Made by a program: the position numbers and the translations under genes. The notes under the pieces were generated by a model. The model searched no databases. It saw only the letters and a program-made list of their open reading frames with translations, and was not told where the DNA came from. DNA of 64,000 nucleotides from CAZAQK01 sp964535825 (GTDB taxonomy: Bacteria > Pseudomonadota > Alphaproteobacteria > Rickettsiales > SXRF01): NCBI GenBank assembly GCA_964535825.1, contig CAZHUC010000001.1, forward strand, positions 447,849 to 511,848, given 5' to 3'. Shown piece after piece: positions 34,821-42,191 of the stretch (its first letter is position 1; each line of letters starts with the position of its first letter).

Positions 34821-35030
34821 TTGTAATCCCACATTTTTTATGCATAATGACCGAGAGTTTTCGCAAGACTCTTTGTTTAATTGCTACCTGTTTGACTACA
34901 GTTCTTGCCTTGGTTTAAGGCAAAATGAGATCGACTTCGTTGTAGATCCCAAGCGTTTAGTAAAGAGTGACCTGCTGAATAATCAGGGTGATAGCTCTTT
35001 AATATAAACACTTTTTTTAAGGATACTACA
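34821..35030 (+). promoter_or_regulatory. cspA promoter and long 5' leader
   Basis: A candidate promoter has -35 TTGTAA (34821-34826) and -10 CATAAT about 16 bases further. Transcription from near 34855 would give a leader of about 175 bases. It contains a hairpin TTGCCTT/AAGGCAA (34905-34911 with 34917-34923) and an AGAGT/ACTCT hairpin just before it. The ribosome-binding site AAGGA is at about 35019-35023, 7 bases before the ATG. Long structured leaders with cold-dependent folding are known for cspA in enterobacteria; here this is inferred. Confidence 0.5.
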
Positions 35031-35237
35031 ATGTCTACAGGTACAGTAAAATGGTTCAACCCAACCAAAGGTTACGGCTTCATTCAACCTGATCAGGGCG
35101 GTGGCGACGTGTTCGTTCACATCAGCGCAGTTCAGAACGCAGGTCTTTCAGGCCTCAACGAAGGTCAGAAAGTTAGCTTTGAGCTGGAAAGCAACAAAGG
35201 CAAAACTTCTGCTGTTAATCTGAAACTGGCTAGCTAA
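35031..35237 (+). CDS. cspA: Cold-shock protein
   Basis: A 68-residue cold-shock-domain protein that binds single-stranded RNA/DNA and acts as an RNA chaperone. RNP1 is KGYGFIQ and RNP2 VFVHIS, preceded by GTVKWFNPTKGYGF; the protein closes VSFELESNKGKTSAVNLKL. Length is that of a single-domain Csp. It is preceded by the longest intergenic gap in this part of the window and followed, after 90 bases, by a DEAD-box helicase, a pairing that suits cold adaptation. Confidence 0.96.
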   Translation: MSTGTVKWFNPTKGYGFIQPDQGGGDVFVHISAVQNAGLSGLNEGQKVSFELESNKGKTSAVNLKLAS

Positions 35238-35327
35238 CAACTACCCTTTTTCTACTAAAATTTAATGCGAGTAGGCGAGCCGGCATTGTGCATGGCATCG
35301 TATTGGCTCGCCTATGGACATATATAA

Positions 35328-36566
35328 ATGGAAAACTTCCAATCACTGGGGTTGCCACAGCCATTGCTGCGCGCACTCGAGAAAATGCAATTCAATACAC
35401 CTACGCCTATTCAGGCGCAGGCTGTTCCCCCCGCCCTTGAAGGCAAAGATATCTTAGGATCGGCCCAGACCGGCACCGGTAAGACCGGCGCGTTCGGTAT
35501 TCCGCTGGTCACTAAACTCTTAAATAGCCCTCGCGGCTCTGCGCTGGTGATGACACCTACGCGTGAACTCGCCGTACAGGTCATCCAGATGCTGGAAAAA
35601 CTTATCGATAATCAGGGCGGTATAAAGACCGCACTGCTCATCGGTGGTGACTCCATGCCTAAACAGATGGCACAGCTGCGTATGCGCCCACGTCTTATCG
35701 TTGGCACACCTGGCCGAATCAATGACCATCTGGAACGTGGCAGCCTCATGCTGCACGATGCTGGTTTCCTTGTGCTCGATGAAACTGATCGCATGCTCGA
35801 TATGGGCTTCTCGGTACAGATCGAACGCATCCTGAAATTCATGCCTGCCCAGCGCCAGACCTTGCTCTTTTCAGCAACCTTGCCGGACAACATCGTATCG
35901 CTCTCCAAGCGTTACCTGAAAGATCCGGTGCGCGTGTCAGTAGGTTCAACCTCCAAGCCGATCGCCAAGATCGAGCAAGAAGTGTTGCATGTTACTGAAG
36001 ATGCAAAATATGACGAGCTCATCAACCAACTGAACAAACGCGAAGGTTCAATCATCGTGTTCGTGAAGACCAAATGGGGTGCTGAGAAAATGGCAAAACG
36101 CCTGCGCAAAGAAAATCACAGCGCCGATGCCATCCATGGTGATCTTCGCCAGAACCAGCGTGATCGCGCAATTGCGGCATTCCGTGCCTGCAAATACCGC
36201 ATCATGGTGGCAACCGATATCGCCGCTCGCGGTCTTGATATTCCGCACATCGAACACGTCATCAATTATGACCTGCCACAGTGCCCGGAAGATTACATTC
36301 ACCGTATCGGCCGCACAGCTCGCGCTGGCGCGGAAGGTTCGGCACTCTGCCTTATCACTCCGGCAGACAGGGAAAAATGGCGCGCTATCACCCGCCTGAT
36401 CGACCCATCAGCAAAACCAGAACCACGCAGTGGTGGACGCCCTAACGGTAACGGTTCACAGCATCGTGGTGGTGGAAATAATAGCGGTGGCAAGAAACGC
36501 CCGCATGGCGGCTTCAATCGTCGTCGTCGCTTCGGTGGTGGTAACAAAACCAAAGCCGCTGCTTAA
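35328..36566 (+). CDS. DEAD-box RNA helicase (RhlE-like) with DETD box
   Basis: 412 residues. Q motif: TPTPIQAQAVPPAL; motif I AQTGTGKTGA; motif Ia PTRELAVQV; motif III SATLP; motifs V and VI: ARGLDIPHIEHVINYD and HRIGRTARAG. Motif II is VLDETDRMLDMGF, so the usual DEAD is DETD (Ala to Thr). The C-terminal 45 residues are rich in Gly, Arg and Asn. This is the RhlE subgroup layout. It unwinds RNA, probably in cold conditions or ribosome assembly, given cspA just upstream. It ends 18 bases before a strong terminator. The protein is otherwise ordinary. Confidence 0.93.
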   Translation: MENFQSLGLPQPLLRALEKMQFNTPTPIQAQAVPPALEGKDILGSAQTGTGKTGAFGIPLVTKLLNSPRGSALVMTPTRELAVQVIQMLEKLIDNQGGIKTALLIGGDSMPKQMAQLRMRPRLIVGTPGRINDHLERGSLMLHDAGFLVLDETDRMLDMGFSVQIERILKFMPAQRQTLLFSATLPDNIVSLSKRYLKDPVRVSVGSTSKPIAKIEQEVLHVTEDAKYDELINQLNKREGSIIVFVKTKWGAEKMAKRLRKENHSADAIHGDLRQNQRDRAIAAFRACKYRIMVATDIAARGLDIPHIEHVINYDLPQCPEDYIHRIGRTARAGAEGSALCLITPADREKWRAITRLIDPSAKPEPRSGGRPNGNGSQHRGGGNNSGGKKRPHGGFNRRRRFGGGNKTKAAA

Positions 36567-36584
36567 TAGGCAGAAACGCTAAAG

Positions 36585-36614
36585 AAAAAGCCCGCTTTAT
36601 GCGGGCTTTTTTTT
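36585..36614 (+). terminator. Rho-independent terminator of the helicase gene
   Basis: AAAAAGCCCGC (36585-36595), loop TTTAT, then GCGGGCTTTTTTTT (36601-36614): a 10-base stem followed by eight Ts. It closes the cspA/helicase unit and lies between convergent genes; ridA ends 3 bases beyond, so it may also end ridA transcription (A-tract on the opposite strand). Confidence 0.92.
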
Positions 36615-36616
36615 GC

Positions 36617-36970
36617 TTAGATCACCGCCTCTATCATGATCTCAACGGCGTATTCCGAGGCTGCAAGCTTGGCCTCCACCGTGGCGCGTGCCGGTGCTTT
36701 ACCTGCTACCACCCATGCATCCCATGCCCTGTTCATATCGGCGAATGAGTCCATATCTGAGAGCCATATATTGGCTTTGAGGATACGCGTCTTATCGCTA
36801 CCCGCCTGCGCAAGCAACCCGTCTATCTGCTCAAGAATGTCCTTGGTCTGCTGGTAAACATCCCTGCCCGCCATCGCGTCGGCTACAATGCCGCAGGTGT
36901 AAATCTTATCGCCATGGATCACCACTTCGCTCATGCGCGCGCTGGGGTTGATACGTTTTAGTTGGGACAT
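36617..36970 (-). CDS. RidA-family protein
   Basis: A 117-residue trimer-forming protein of the YjgF/YER057c/UK114 family. VYQQTKDILEQIDGLLAQAG, ILKANIWLSDM and the substrate-binding Arg in PARATVEAKLA are conserved, and Glu in VEIMIEAV is near the C-terminus. RidA hydrolyses reactive enamines and imines formed by PLP enzymes. The Arg of the active site is present, consistent with deaminase activity; several RidA subgroups lack it. It is transcribed towards the terminator at 36585-36614 and begins 27 bases after the tRNA-Ser gene. Confidence 0.9.
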   Translation of the reverse strand: MSQLKRINPSARMSEVVIHGDKIYTCGIVADAMAGRDVYQQTKDILEQIDGLLAQAGSDKTRILKANIWLSDMDSFADMNRAWDAWVVAGKAPARATVEAKLAASEYAVEIMIEAVI

Positions 36971-36996
36971 TTATCAGCACTCCTTTTTCTGGTATA

Positions 36997-37084
36997 TGGA
37001 GGAGGGGATGGGATTCGAACCCACGGTACGTTGCCGTACACACGCTTTCCAAGCGGGCGCCTTAAACCACTCGGCCACCCCTCC
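36997..37084 (-). tRNA. tRNA-Ser (anticodon GGA)
   Basis: Reads 5' GGAGGGGTGGCCGAGTGG, has a long variable arm (GTACGGCAACGTAC) as expected for serine, an anticodon loop TTGGAAA (anticodon GGA), a GGTTCGAATCC T-loop and an acceptor stem closing with CCCCTCC. The CCA end is encoded (TCCA). The discriminator is T instead of the usual G for serine tRNA, and the anticodon stem has one C-U mismatch. Both are unusual but the cloverleaf is complete. Confidence 0.95.
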
Positions 37085-37122
37085 TTATTAAAATCCGGCA
37101 ACTCAAACACCGCGAAGGCTGG

Positions 37123-37139
37123 CACTCGGCCATCCCTTC
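37123..37139 (-). repeat. Partial copy of the tRNA-Ser 5' end
   Basis: The sequence CACTCGGCCATCCCTTC (37123-37139) matches 15 of 17 bases of the first 17 positions of the adjacent tRNA-Ser gene (37068-37084, same orientation). It lies 38 bases upstream of the tRNA. It could be a remnant of a duplicated or excised tRNA. The rest of a tRNA is not present. Confidence 0.5.
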
Positions 37140-37195
37140 TTTTTTAGAGGATGCAGGAATGCCAGAGCAGGCCGGTAATGTCAACGGCTGGCGTG

Positions 37196-37705
37196 TTAAA
37201 ACACGCCTTTCATAAGCAATTTCATGTACAACCAACTATTTTTGCTTTGCCCATATACTTGTCTATGCGCCTGTATCACCCCTGCTCCTTTTTTGAAGCT
37301 ATTTAGAGCATTTGGATACGCAGATTCTAATAAGGCCTCAGACAGGCCATAGAGCATCTCGTTTGATGTGAGGGCTTCAGGATAATGGCTGCGATGCTGC
37401 TCGATCAGGCTTGTAAGCCCATCTATGCTCACATGCGCATTCTGTATCAGCGGCGTGAGCATTTCAAGCACAGGGTGCGCCTGATTAGGCTTGCCAAGCG
37501 ATTCCGCCCACCATGCATAGCGGATATGCGCCAGCAGTTCCTCTGTTACTACGGTGCGTATGGCTGCAATTTCTGCCGCAAAGGCATAAAGCACATGCAG
37601 GTCACGGCGGGCATCCGGCGGCACGAACAGGCTGGCCAGAAACATGTCTGGCTGAGACTTATGTGTCAGATCGCTGCAATAGTGCTGGTTGTCGTTATTT
37701 TTCAT
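37196..37705 (-). CDS. Squalene/phytoene-synthase-fold protein, NDUFAF6-like
   Basis: 169 residues. HVLYAFAAEIAAIRTVVTEELL, IRYAWWAESLGKPNQAHP, LIEQHRSHY and LLESAYPN follow the short squalene/phytoene-synthase relatives. The Asp-rich DxxxD motif of true prenyl synthases (replaced around AFAAEIAAI) is absent, so it is probably not an enzyme. Mitochondrial NDUFAF6, a complex I assembly factor, has the same layout and same loss. Start ATG 37705 (the in-frame GTG 37816 adds unconserved residues). At 169 residues it is shorter than typical members (about 260 or more), so it may be truncated at the C-terminus. Divergent from the superoxide dismutase gene. Confidence 0.65.
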   Translation of the reverse strand: MKNNDNQHYCSDLTHKSQPDMFLASLFVPPDARRDLHVLYAFAAEIAAIRTVVTEELLAHIRYAWWAESLGKPNQAHPVLEMLTPLIQNAHVSIDGLTSLIEQHRSHYPEALTSNEMLYGLSEALLESAYPNALNSFKKGAGVIQAHRQVYGQSKNSWLYMKLLMKGVF

Positions 37706-37758
37706 ATTTTTCCATATCAAATATTGCAATACCCGACAACTGCACTTAAGTATAGGGC

Positions 37759-38472
37759 ATGTTAAAAAGCACCAGACGACAATTCTGCAAGAGTATTGCC
37801 GCTGTTTCACTCGCAACCATCGGAGGAAGATTTATGTCAAACGCCGCTGCCGCAAAACCCGCTACCGGAGGATCTATGCCTTTTTCATTACCAGAACTGC
37901 CATACGCAACCAATGCGCTTGAGCCGCATATCACTGCGAACACTTTTTCATTCCATTATGCGAAGCATCATCAGGCATACATAACCAACCTGAATAATCT
38001 GGTGAAAGATACTCCTATGGCTAGCATGTCACTTGAGCAAGTGATCATGGAATCTGCCAAGGATGCTTCTAAATCTGGCATCTTCAACAATGCCGCGCAG
38101 GTGTGGAATCACACCTTCTACTGGCACTCCATGAAGCCAAATGGTGGCGGTGCGCCTAAGGGTAAACTGGCTGAAATGATCACTCGTGATTTTGGCGGCC
38201 TCGACCAGTTCAAAGAAGCTTTCAAACAGGCAGCTACGACACAATTCGGTAGCGGCTGGGCATGGCTGGTGGTTGAGGGTGGCAAACTAAAAGTGACCAA
38301 GACCGGTAACGCTGACCTGCCGATGGCGCATGGCCAGAAAGCCCTGCTCACTATCGATGTGTGGGAACATGCCTATTATCTGGATTTCCAGAACCGCCGC
38401 CCGGATTATATCACCACCTTCCTCGATAAGCTGGTGAACTGGGAGTTTGCGGAAAAGAACCTTGGCGCTTAA
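37759..38472 (+). CDS. sodB: Fe/Mn superoxide dismutase with Tat-type signal
   Basis: 237 residues. The mature part, from about residue 40 (MPFSLPELPYATNAL), is a normal iron superoxide dismutase: metal ligands in FHYAKHHQAY, QVWNHTFYWHSMKP and VDVWEHAYYLDFQNRR (here IDVWEHAYYLD), and GSGWAWLV. The first about 40 residues are extra: STRRQFCKSIAAVSLATIGG is a twin-arginine signal (S/T-R-R-x-F-x-K), ending in an Ala-rich stretch. An internal ATG (37876) begins the cytosolic form. Most alphaproteobacterial SodB proteins lack a signal, so export is a real possibility. Metal type (Fe or Mn) is not certain. Confidence 0.85.
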   Translation: MLKSTRRQFCKSIAAVSLATIGGRFMSNAAAAKPATGGSMPFSLPELPYATNALEPHITANTFSFHYAKHHQAYITNLNNLVKDTPMASMSLEQVIMESAKDASKSGIFNNAAQVWNHTFYWHSMKPNGGGAPKGKLAEMITRDFGGLDQFKEAFKQAATTQFGSGWAWLVVEGGKLKVTKTGNADLPMAHGQKALLTIDVWEHAYYLDFQNRRPDYITTFLDKLVNWEFAEKNLGA

Positions 38473-38889
38473 TTAAGCTAGACCTGGCCCTGATTTGCCT
38501 GGCTGAGCAACGCCCGGTGAGCCGGGGCCGGGGATGACCGGCGTGGCTTCTGATTGTGAAACGCCCTGCTGGAATTCTTCGCCAACGTAACTTGTCGCAT
38601 CATTCAGGCTTTTGATGGTTGTGCCTGCGTGGCGAGTGTTCATCAGATTCAGGTTAATGGACAGGTCACGCAGCTGTTCCGCACTCAGTGTATCGCCGCC
38701 GGGTATAACCTTACGGATTTCATCCGCGAATATATCGAACTGATCGTTCTCTTCTTTGGTGCGCACTTCAGTGGGCTTCTTGGCGGTTTCGGCCGCACTC
38801 TTGACCAACTCAGCATTACTGGCCGACCATGTCTGGATTCTGGCCATATCGTCTGATGTTAGTTCTGGTTTTTCCATCGTTGCTGCCAT
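38473..38889 (-). CDS. Hypothetical protein, 138 residues, Pro/Gly-rich tail
   Basis: Not recognised. The N-terminal two-thirds are helical and charged (MEKPELTSDDMARIQTWSAS, KKPTEVRTKEENDQFDIFAD, LSAEQLRDLSINLNLMNTRH). The C-terminus is a disordered PVIPGPGSPGVAQPGKSGPG segment. No transmembrane segment and no cysteine. A good ribosome-binding site (AGGAGG) precedes the ATG. It converges with sodB with no gap. Confidence 0.6.
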   Translation of the reverse strand: MAATMEKPELTSDDMARIQTWSASNAELVKSAAETAKKPTEVRTKEENDQFDIFADEIRKVIPGGDTLSAEQLRDLSINLNLMNTRHAGTTIKSLNDATSYVGEEFQQGVSQSEATPVIPGPGSPGVAQPGKSGPGLA

Positions 38890-39062
38890 TGTGTCCTCCT
38901 CTCAACTTTAGATAATAAGGGTATCATGATATGCCCTGCGATAAAACCCCTGAAAATGTTACAATCCCATGATGATACACCATATATACAATGGGTTAGC
39001 GAATTTATGGTCTCATTATCAGCCATAAATCAGCCAAGTTACTGTTATATATACATTCACAC

Positions 39063-39080
39063 TGTAACAAAAACTTCATA
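39063..39080 (+). repeat. 18-bp repeat upstream of a small gene (copy 1)
   Basis: TGTAACAAAAACTTCATA occurs here, 53 bases before the start of the gene at 39134, and again exactly at 63132-63149, 56 bases before the gene at 63206. Both are plus-strand and at almost the same distance from their genes. Possible shared operator or promoter element. Halves TGTAAC and TTCAT loosely recall PhoB-box halves, but spacing is imperfect. Confidence 0.5.
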
Positions 39081-39133
39081 CCCATTTTTTTTAAAAATAT
39101 ATTACTTTTCATAAAGTTTTATTGGAGCGTTTT

Positions 39134-39520
39134 GTGACAGTTGAAGACCCATCACCTGAAGATCTACGGAAAGAATTGCTGGCCAAAAGCACTGTGCAGT
39201 TGCCGCGTGGAGTATTTACCGCCATGCCTAAGATACCCTCTCCATTCGGTGATGGCCCTCCCAGTCAGGCATGGTTTCGTGAGGATGTGATGATAGGGGC
39301 GCAATGGCTAAAAGATAATCCACTAAAACATCCTTTTTTTCTTGGACAAAGACCTGCTGTGGAAGAGGATACCATTGAACTTGAGAATCTTTTTGCCACG
39401 ATTAGTCCAGGGCATAATCCGCGTACGCTGAATCAACTGATGTATCACCTAGGTAATATCGCCAAAGATGGCGTAAGCCGTTACGTTAATTTTCTGTCCG
39501 CTGAACGCGAGGTGGGGTAA
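39134..39520 (+). CDS. Hypothetical protein, 128 residues
   Basis: Not recognised. MTVEDPSPEDLRKELLAKST opens a soluble, helical protein with AWFREDVMIGAQWLKDNP and NPRTLNQLMYHLGNIAKDG. No membrane segment, no cysteine. I chose GTG 39134, with GGAG 6 bases upstream, over TTG 39122, which overlaps that site. It carries one of the two 18-bp repeats upstream. It converges with the Mth938 gene with no gap. Confidence 0.55.
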   Translation: MTVEDPSPEDLRKELLAKSTVQLPRGVFTAMPKIPSPFGDGPPSQAWFREDVMIGAQWLKDNPLKHPFFLGQRPAVEEDTIELENLFATISPGHNPRTLNQLMYHLGNIAKDGVSRYVNFLSAEREVG

Positions 39521-39895
39521 TCAGACCGCCATCAGCGCGGCGGCCACGCGGCGCTCTTCCACAAGCAGCACATTATAGGTGCGGCAGGCAGCGCCGGTAT
39601 CCATTATTTCAACGGCAATGCGTTTTGACTTCAGGAATGTTTTGATCTCAGGCGTTAGTTGAATGGTAGTTTTACCCGTACCGATCAACAGCAGCTCAAC
39701 CGGTGGCAAGGTGTTTGCCACCTCCTGAAAATTCTCTGGTATCAGGCGCGAGGCATCTGAAATGCTCCATGCCTCTACCCGCTCGGGAAATAGCAGTACC
39801 GAGCCTTTGATGAGTTCCTGATTTATTTTGAATCCACCATCGCCGTAGCCGGTAATGGAAAGTTTGGCCTTCCCGAGTATGGGAGTGATGTCCAT
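39521..39895 (-). CDS. Mth938/NDUFAF3-like protein (DUF498)
   Basis: 124 residues. ITGYGDGGFKINQELIKGSVLLFP, LLIGTGKTTIQLTPEIKTFL, IAVEIMDTGAACRTYNVLL and the last residues RRVAAALMAV match the Mth938-like fold. It is the family of mitochondrial NDUFAF3, a complex I assembly factor. In many alphaproteobacteria this gene directly follows secDF, as it follows secD here. The start overlaps the end of secD by 1 base. No catalytic residues are known for the family. Confidence 0.85.
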   Translation of the reverse strand: MDITPILGKAKLSITGYGDGGFKINQELIKGSVLLFPERVEAWSISDASRLIPENFQEVANTLPPVELLLIGTGKTTIQLTPEIKTFLKSKRIAVEIMDTGAACRTYNVLLVEERRVAAALMAV

Positions 39896-41472
39896 TAGAG
39901 CGAGAGCGTCTTAGGCCGTTTGCTTTTCAGCCATGTAACCACCATCAGGCGTGTAACGAGTACGGAGGTGTACAGAGAGCAGATAATGCCGATGGCCAGT
40001 GTGACGGCAAAGCCCTTCACCGTACCCGTGCCGAAATAATAGAGAATAAGCGCGGCAACCAGTGTGGTGATGTGCGAGTCAATGATCGTGCCGAATGCCA
40101 TTTTGAAGCCATCTTGAATAGCAGCATACGGTGTTTTGCCATTCTTGGTTTCTTCACGAATGCGTTCATAAATAAGAACGTTCGCATCCACCGCCATACC
40201 AACCGTCAGCACGATACCGGCGATACCCGGCATGGTGAGTGTTGCCTCGAAGAGTGCAAGCAGTGTCATGGTCATGAAGGCATTCACAAGCATCGCGATA
40301 TCGGCAAACAGGCCGAACATCCCGTAGAACAACACCATGAATACAACAACCATAACGATGGCAATGATGGCAGCCTTAGCACCTGCCTGAATGGAATCCA
40401 TACCAAGGCTTGGACCAACGGACCGTTCTTCGATCACTTTAAGTGGTGCAGGAAGCGCACCTGCGCGCAGGAGAAGCGCCAGATCATTCGCACTCTGCAC
40501 AGAAAAGTTACCTGATATCTGGCCACTACCACCAAGAATAGCGGAGCGGATCACAGGCGCTGTGATGATCTTGTTATCCAGCACGATAGCAAATGGCTTG
40601 CCGATATTTTCCGAGGTCACTTCACCGAATTTGCGAGCACCCGTGGTATTGAAACGGAAAGTCACCACTGGTTCAGCCGTATCAGGATCATAGGATGTAT
40701 TGGCATCCACCAGCATATCGCCGGAAACAACCACGCGCGAGAACAGTGCGTATTTTTGCGGAGCATTCGCATAGCGCTCTGTATCCGCCATTTGCACCAG
40801 ACGTGTTCCTGCGGGTGTGATACCGTTGGCTACATCATCCTGTGAGACTTCTTCATTCACCAGATGGAAGGTCATTTTAGCTGTACGGCCAAGTATCTCT
40901 TTCAGGCGCTCTGGATCAGTGAGGCCTGGCACTTGCAATAAGATACGTTTGTCGCCCTGACGCTGGATGATAGGCTCTTTCGTACCTGTTTCATCGATAC
41001 GGCGACCAATAATCTGCAGTGATTGCTCCATCACTTGCTGGCGGCTGGCAGTTTCCCACCTGTCATTGAATGACACCGCATAGCTGTTGCCCTGCTGCTC
41101 GATCTCCAGATCGCTACTGATCTTATTGATGATACTTTGTATGTCTGCCACAGCATCATCACGCAGTGTGAACTGTACTTTGCTTTCACTCTGGGTCAGT
41201 GCCCTGTAACCGATCTTCTCTGCGCGCAGGCGCAGGCGAATTTCGTCAGCAAGATTGGTGATCTGCTCTTTTTCGTAGGCAGCAAAATCAACTTCCAGCA
41301 GGAGCTGCGAACCACCTTGTAGGTCAAGCCCAAGGGTTACGGCGCGTTTTGGCATCCACTCAGGAAGGGAATTTCGTGTTTCTTTTGGTAGGAAACTCGG
41401 TATTGAGAAGATAACGAACGCCACGCAGGAGAGAACGATCAGTACGATTTTCCAGCGGGGAAAGTGGAGCAT
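39895..41472 (-). CDS. secD: Protein translocase subunit SecD
   Basis: 525 residues. SecD assists Sec export with SecF and YajC, using the proton motive force. RAVTLGLDLQGGSQLLLEVD near the start, GRRIDETGTKEPIIQRQGDKR in the first periplasmic domain, ERSVGPSLG, and the last transmembrane bundle with GIAGIVLTVGMAVDANVLIYERIREE are conserved. yajC lies 2 bases upstream and a Mth938 gene follows. A secF gene, usually next, is absent here; it must lie elsewhere or be missing. Confidence 0.96.
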   Translation of the reverse strand: MLHFPRWKIVLIVLSCVAFVIFSIPSFLPKETRNSLPEWMPKRAVTLGLDLQGGSQLLLEVDFAAYEKEQITNLADEIRLRLRAEKIGYRALTQSESKVQFTLRDDAVADIQSIINKISSDLEIEQQGNSYAVSFNDRWETASRQQVMEQSLQIIGRRIDETGTKEPIIQRQGDKRILLQVPGLTDPERLKEILGRTAKMTFHLVNEEVSQDDVANGITPAGTRLVQMADTERYANAPQKYALFSRVVVSGDMLVDANTSYDPDTAEPVVTFRFNTTGARKFGEVTSENIGKPFAIVLDNKIITAPVIRSAILGGSGQISGNFSVQSANDLALLLRAGALPAPLKVIEERSVGPSLGMDSIQAGAKAAIIAIVMVVVFMVLFYGMFGLFADIAMLVNAFMTMTLLALFEATLTMPGIAGIVLTVGMAVDANVLIYERIREETKNGKTPYAAIQDGFKMAFGTIIDSHITTLVAALILYYFGTGTVKGFAVTLAIGIICSLYTSVLVTRLMVVTWLKSKRPKTLSL

Positions 41473-41474
41473 AA

Positions 41475-41882
41475 TTAGTTATCGTTGGCGTTTTTACCGG
41501 ATTTATCATCTTCCACTTTATCACTGATGGAAGAGCGTGCTACACGCACTTTAACTTCTGGTGATATCTCAACGATCACAACATCGTCACCTTCAAATTT
41601 TATAACAGTTCCAATGATGCCACCACCAGTGATGACCTTATCGCCTTTAGCAAGGGCTTTAATCAGGGTCTGATGTGCTTTTACGCGGCGTTGCTGCGGG
41701 CGGATGAGCATAAAATAGAAAATGAAGAACAGCATCCCCAGCATCATGAGGTTGTCCATCATCATTTTTTCAGCGGAAACATCATATGCTGCTGTATCGG
41801 CCTCAGATGAAGTCGTTGTGATACCACCTTCTACCGGAGCAGTAGCGTCCTGTGCTTGTGCGTCACTTACAATAAACAGCAT
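41475..41882 (-). CDS. yajC: Sec translocon accessory protein YajC
   Basis: 135 residues. The core MMMDNLMMLGMLFFIFYFMLIRPQQRRVKAHQ is a single transmembrane helix followed by the RPQQ-rich motif (written here across two helices, positions 39-69) and LAKGDKVITGGGIIG-type beta domain. It carries an unusual N-terminal extension of about 40 residues with a signal-like start (FIVSDAQAQ), which most YajC proteins lack. It is 5 bases from rpmG and 2 bases from secD. Associates with SecDF. Confidence 0.93.
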   Translation of the reverse strand: MLFIVSDAQAQDATAPVEGGITTTSSEADTAAYDVSAEKMMMDNLMMLGMLFFIFYFMLIRPQQRRVKAHQTLIKALAKGDKVITGGGIIGTVIKFEGDDVVIVEISPEVKVRVARSSISDKVEDDKSGKNANDN

Positions 41883-41887
41883 GGGTG

Positions 41888-42055
41888 CTATTTAATTTTT
41901 GCTTCGTTGAATACAACGTGCTTGCGCGCAACAGGATCATACTTACGGAAAGAAAGTTTTTCCGTTTTGGTTTTTGGGTTCTTTTTGGTCACATAATAAA
42001 AACCGGTATCAGCAGAGCTAACCAGTTTAATAAGCAAAATATTTTTCTTGGCCAT
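41888..42055 (-). CDS. rpmG: Large ribosomal subunit protein bL33
   Basis: A 55-residue ORF, starting MAKKNILLIKLVSSADTGFY and ending VFNEAKIK. YVTKKNPKTKTEKLSFRKYDP is the bL33 signature. There is no CxxC zinc motif (C-minus type). It is first in the rpmG-yajC-secD-Mth938 unit, with a strong promoter upstream. Confidence 0.93.
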   Translation of the reverse strand: MAKKNILLIKLVSSADTGFYYVTKKNPKTKTEKLSFRKYDPVARKHVVFNEAKIK

Positions 42056-42086
42056 AACACATCCGAATGATTAATTTGAGGGGCAT

Positions 42087-42114
42087 AACATATACATAAG
42101 CTGCTGGCTGTCAA
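42087..42114 (-). promoter_or_regulatory. Promoter of the rpmG-yajC-secD unit
   Basis: A perfect -35 TTGACA (42109-42114, minus strand) and a -10 TATGTT (42087-42092) with 16 bases between. The start site would be about 25 bases before the rpmG ATG. No other clear signal is present in the 136-base gap to galU. Confidence 0.65.
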
Positions 42115-42191
42115 GCATAAATATGGCATTTCTAATAAGCCTAAGGCATTAATTCTTTTGACTTTTTGTGGTATTTGCCTACAAAGACGAC

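Noticed and set aside
38922..38931. Palindrome TATCATGATA upstream of the 38473-38889 gene
   Set aside because: Ten-base palindromes are common in AT-rich DNA; no second copy found.
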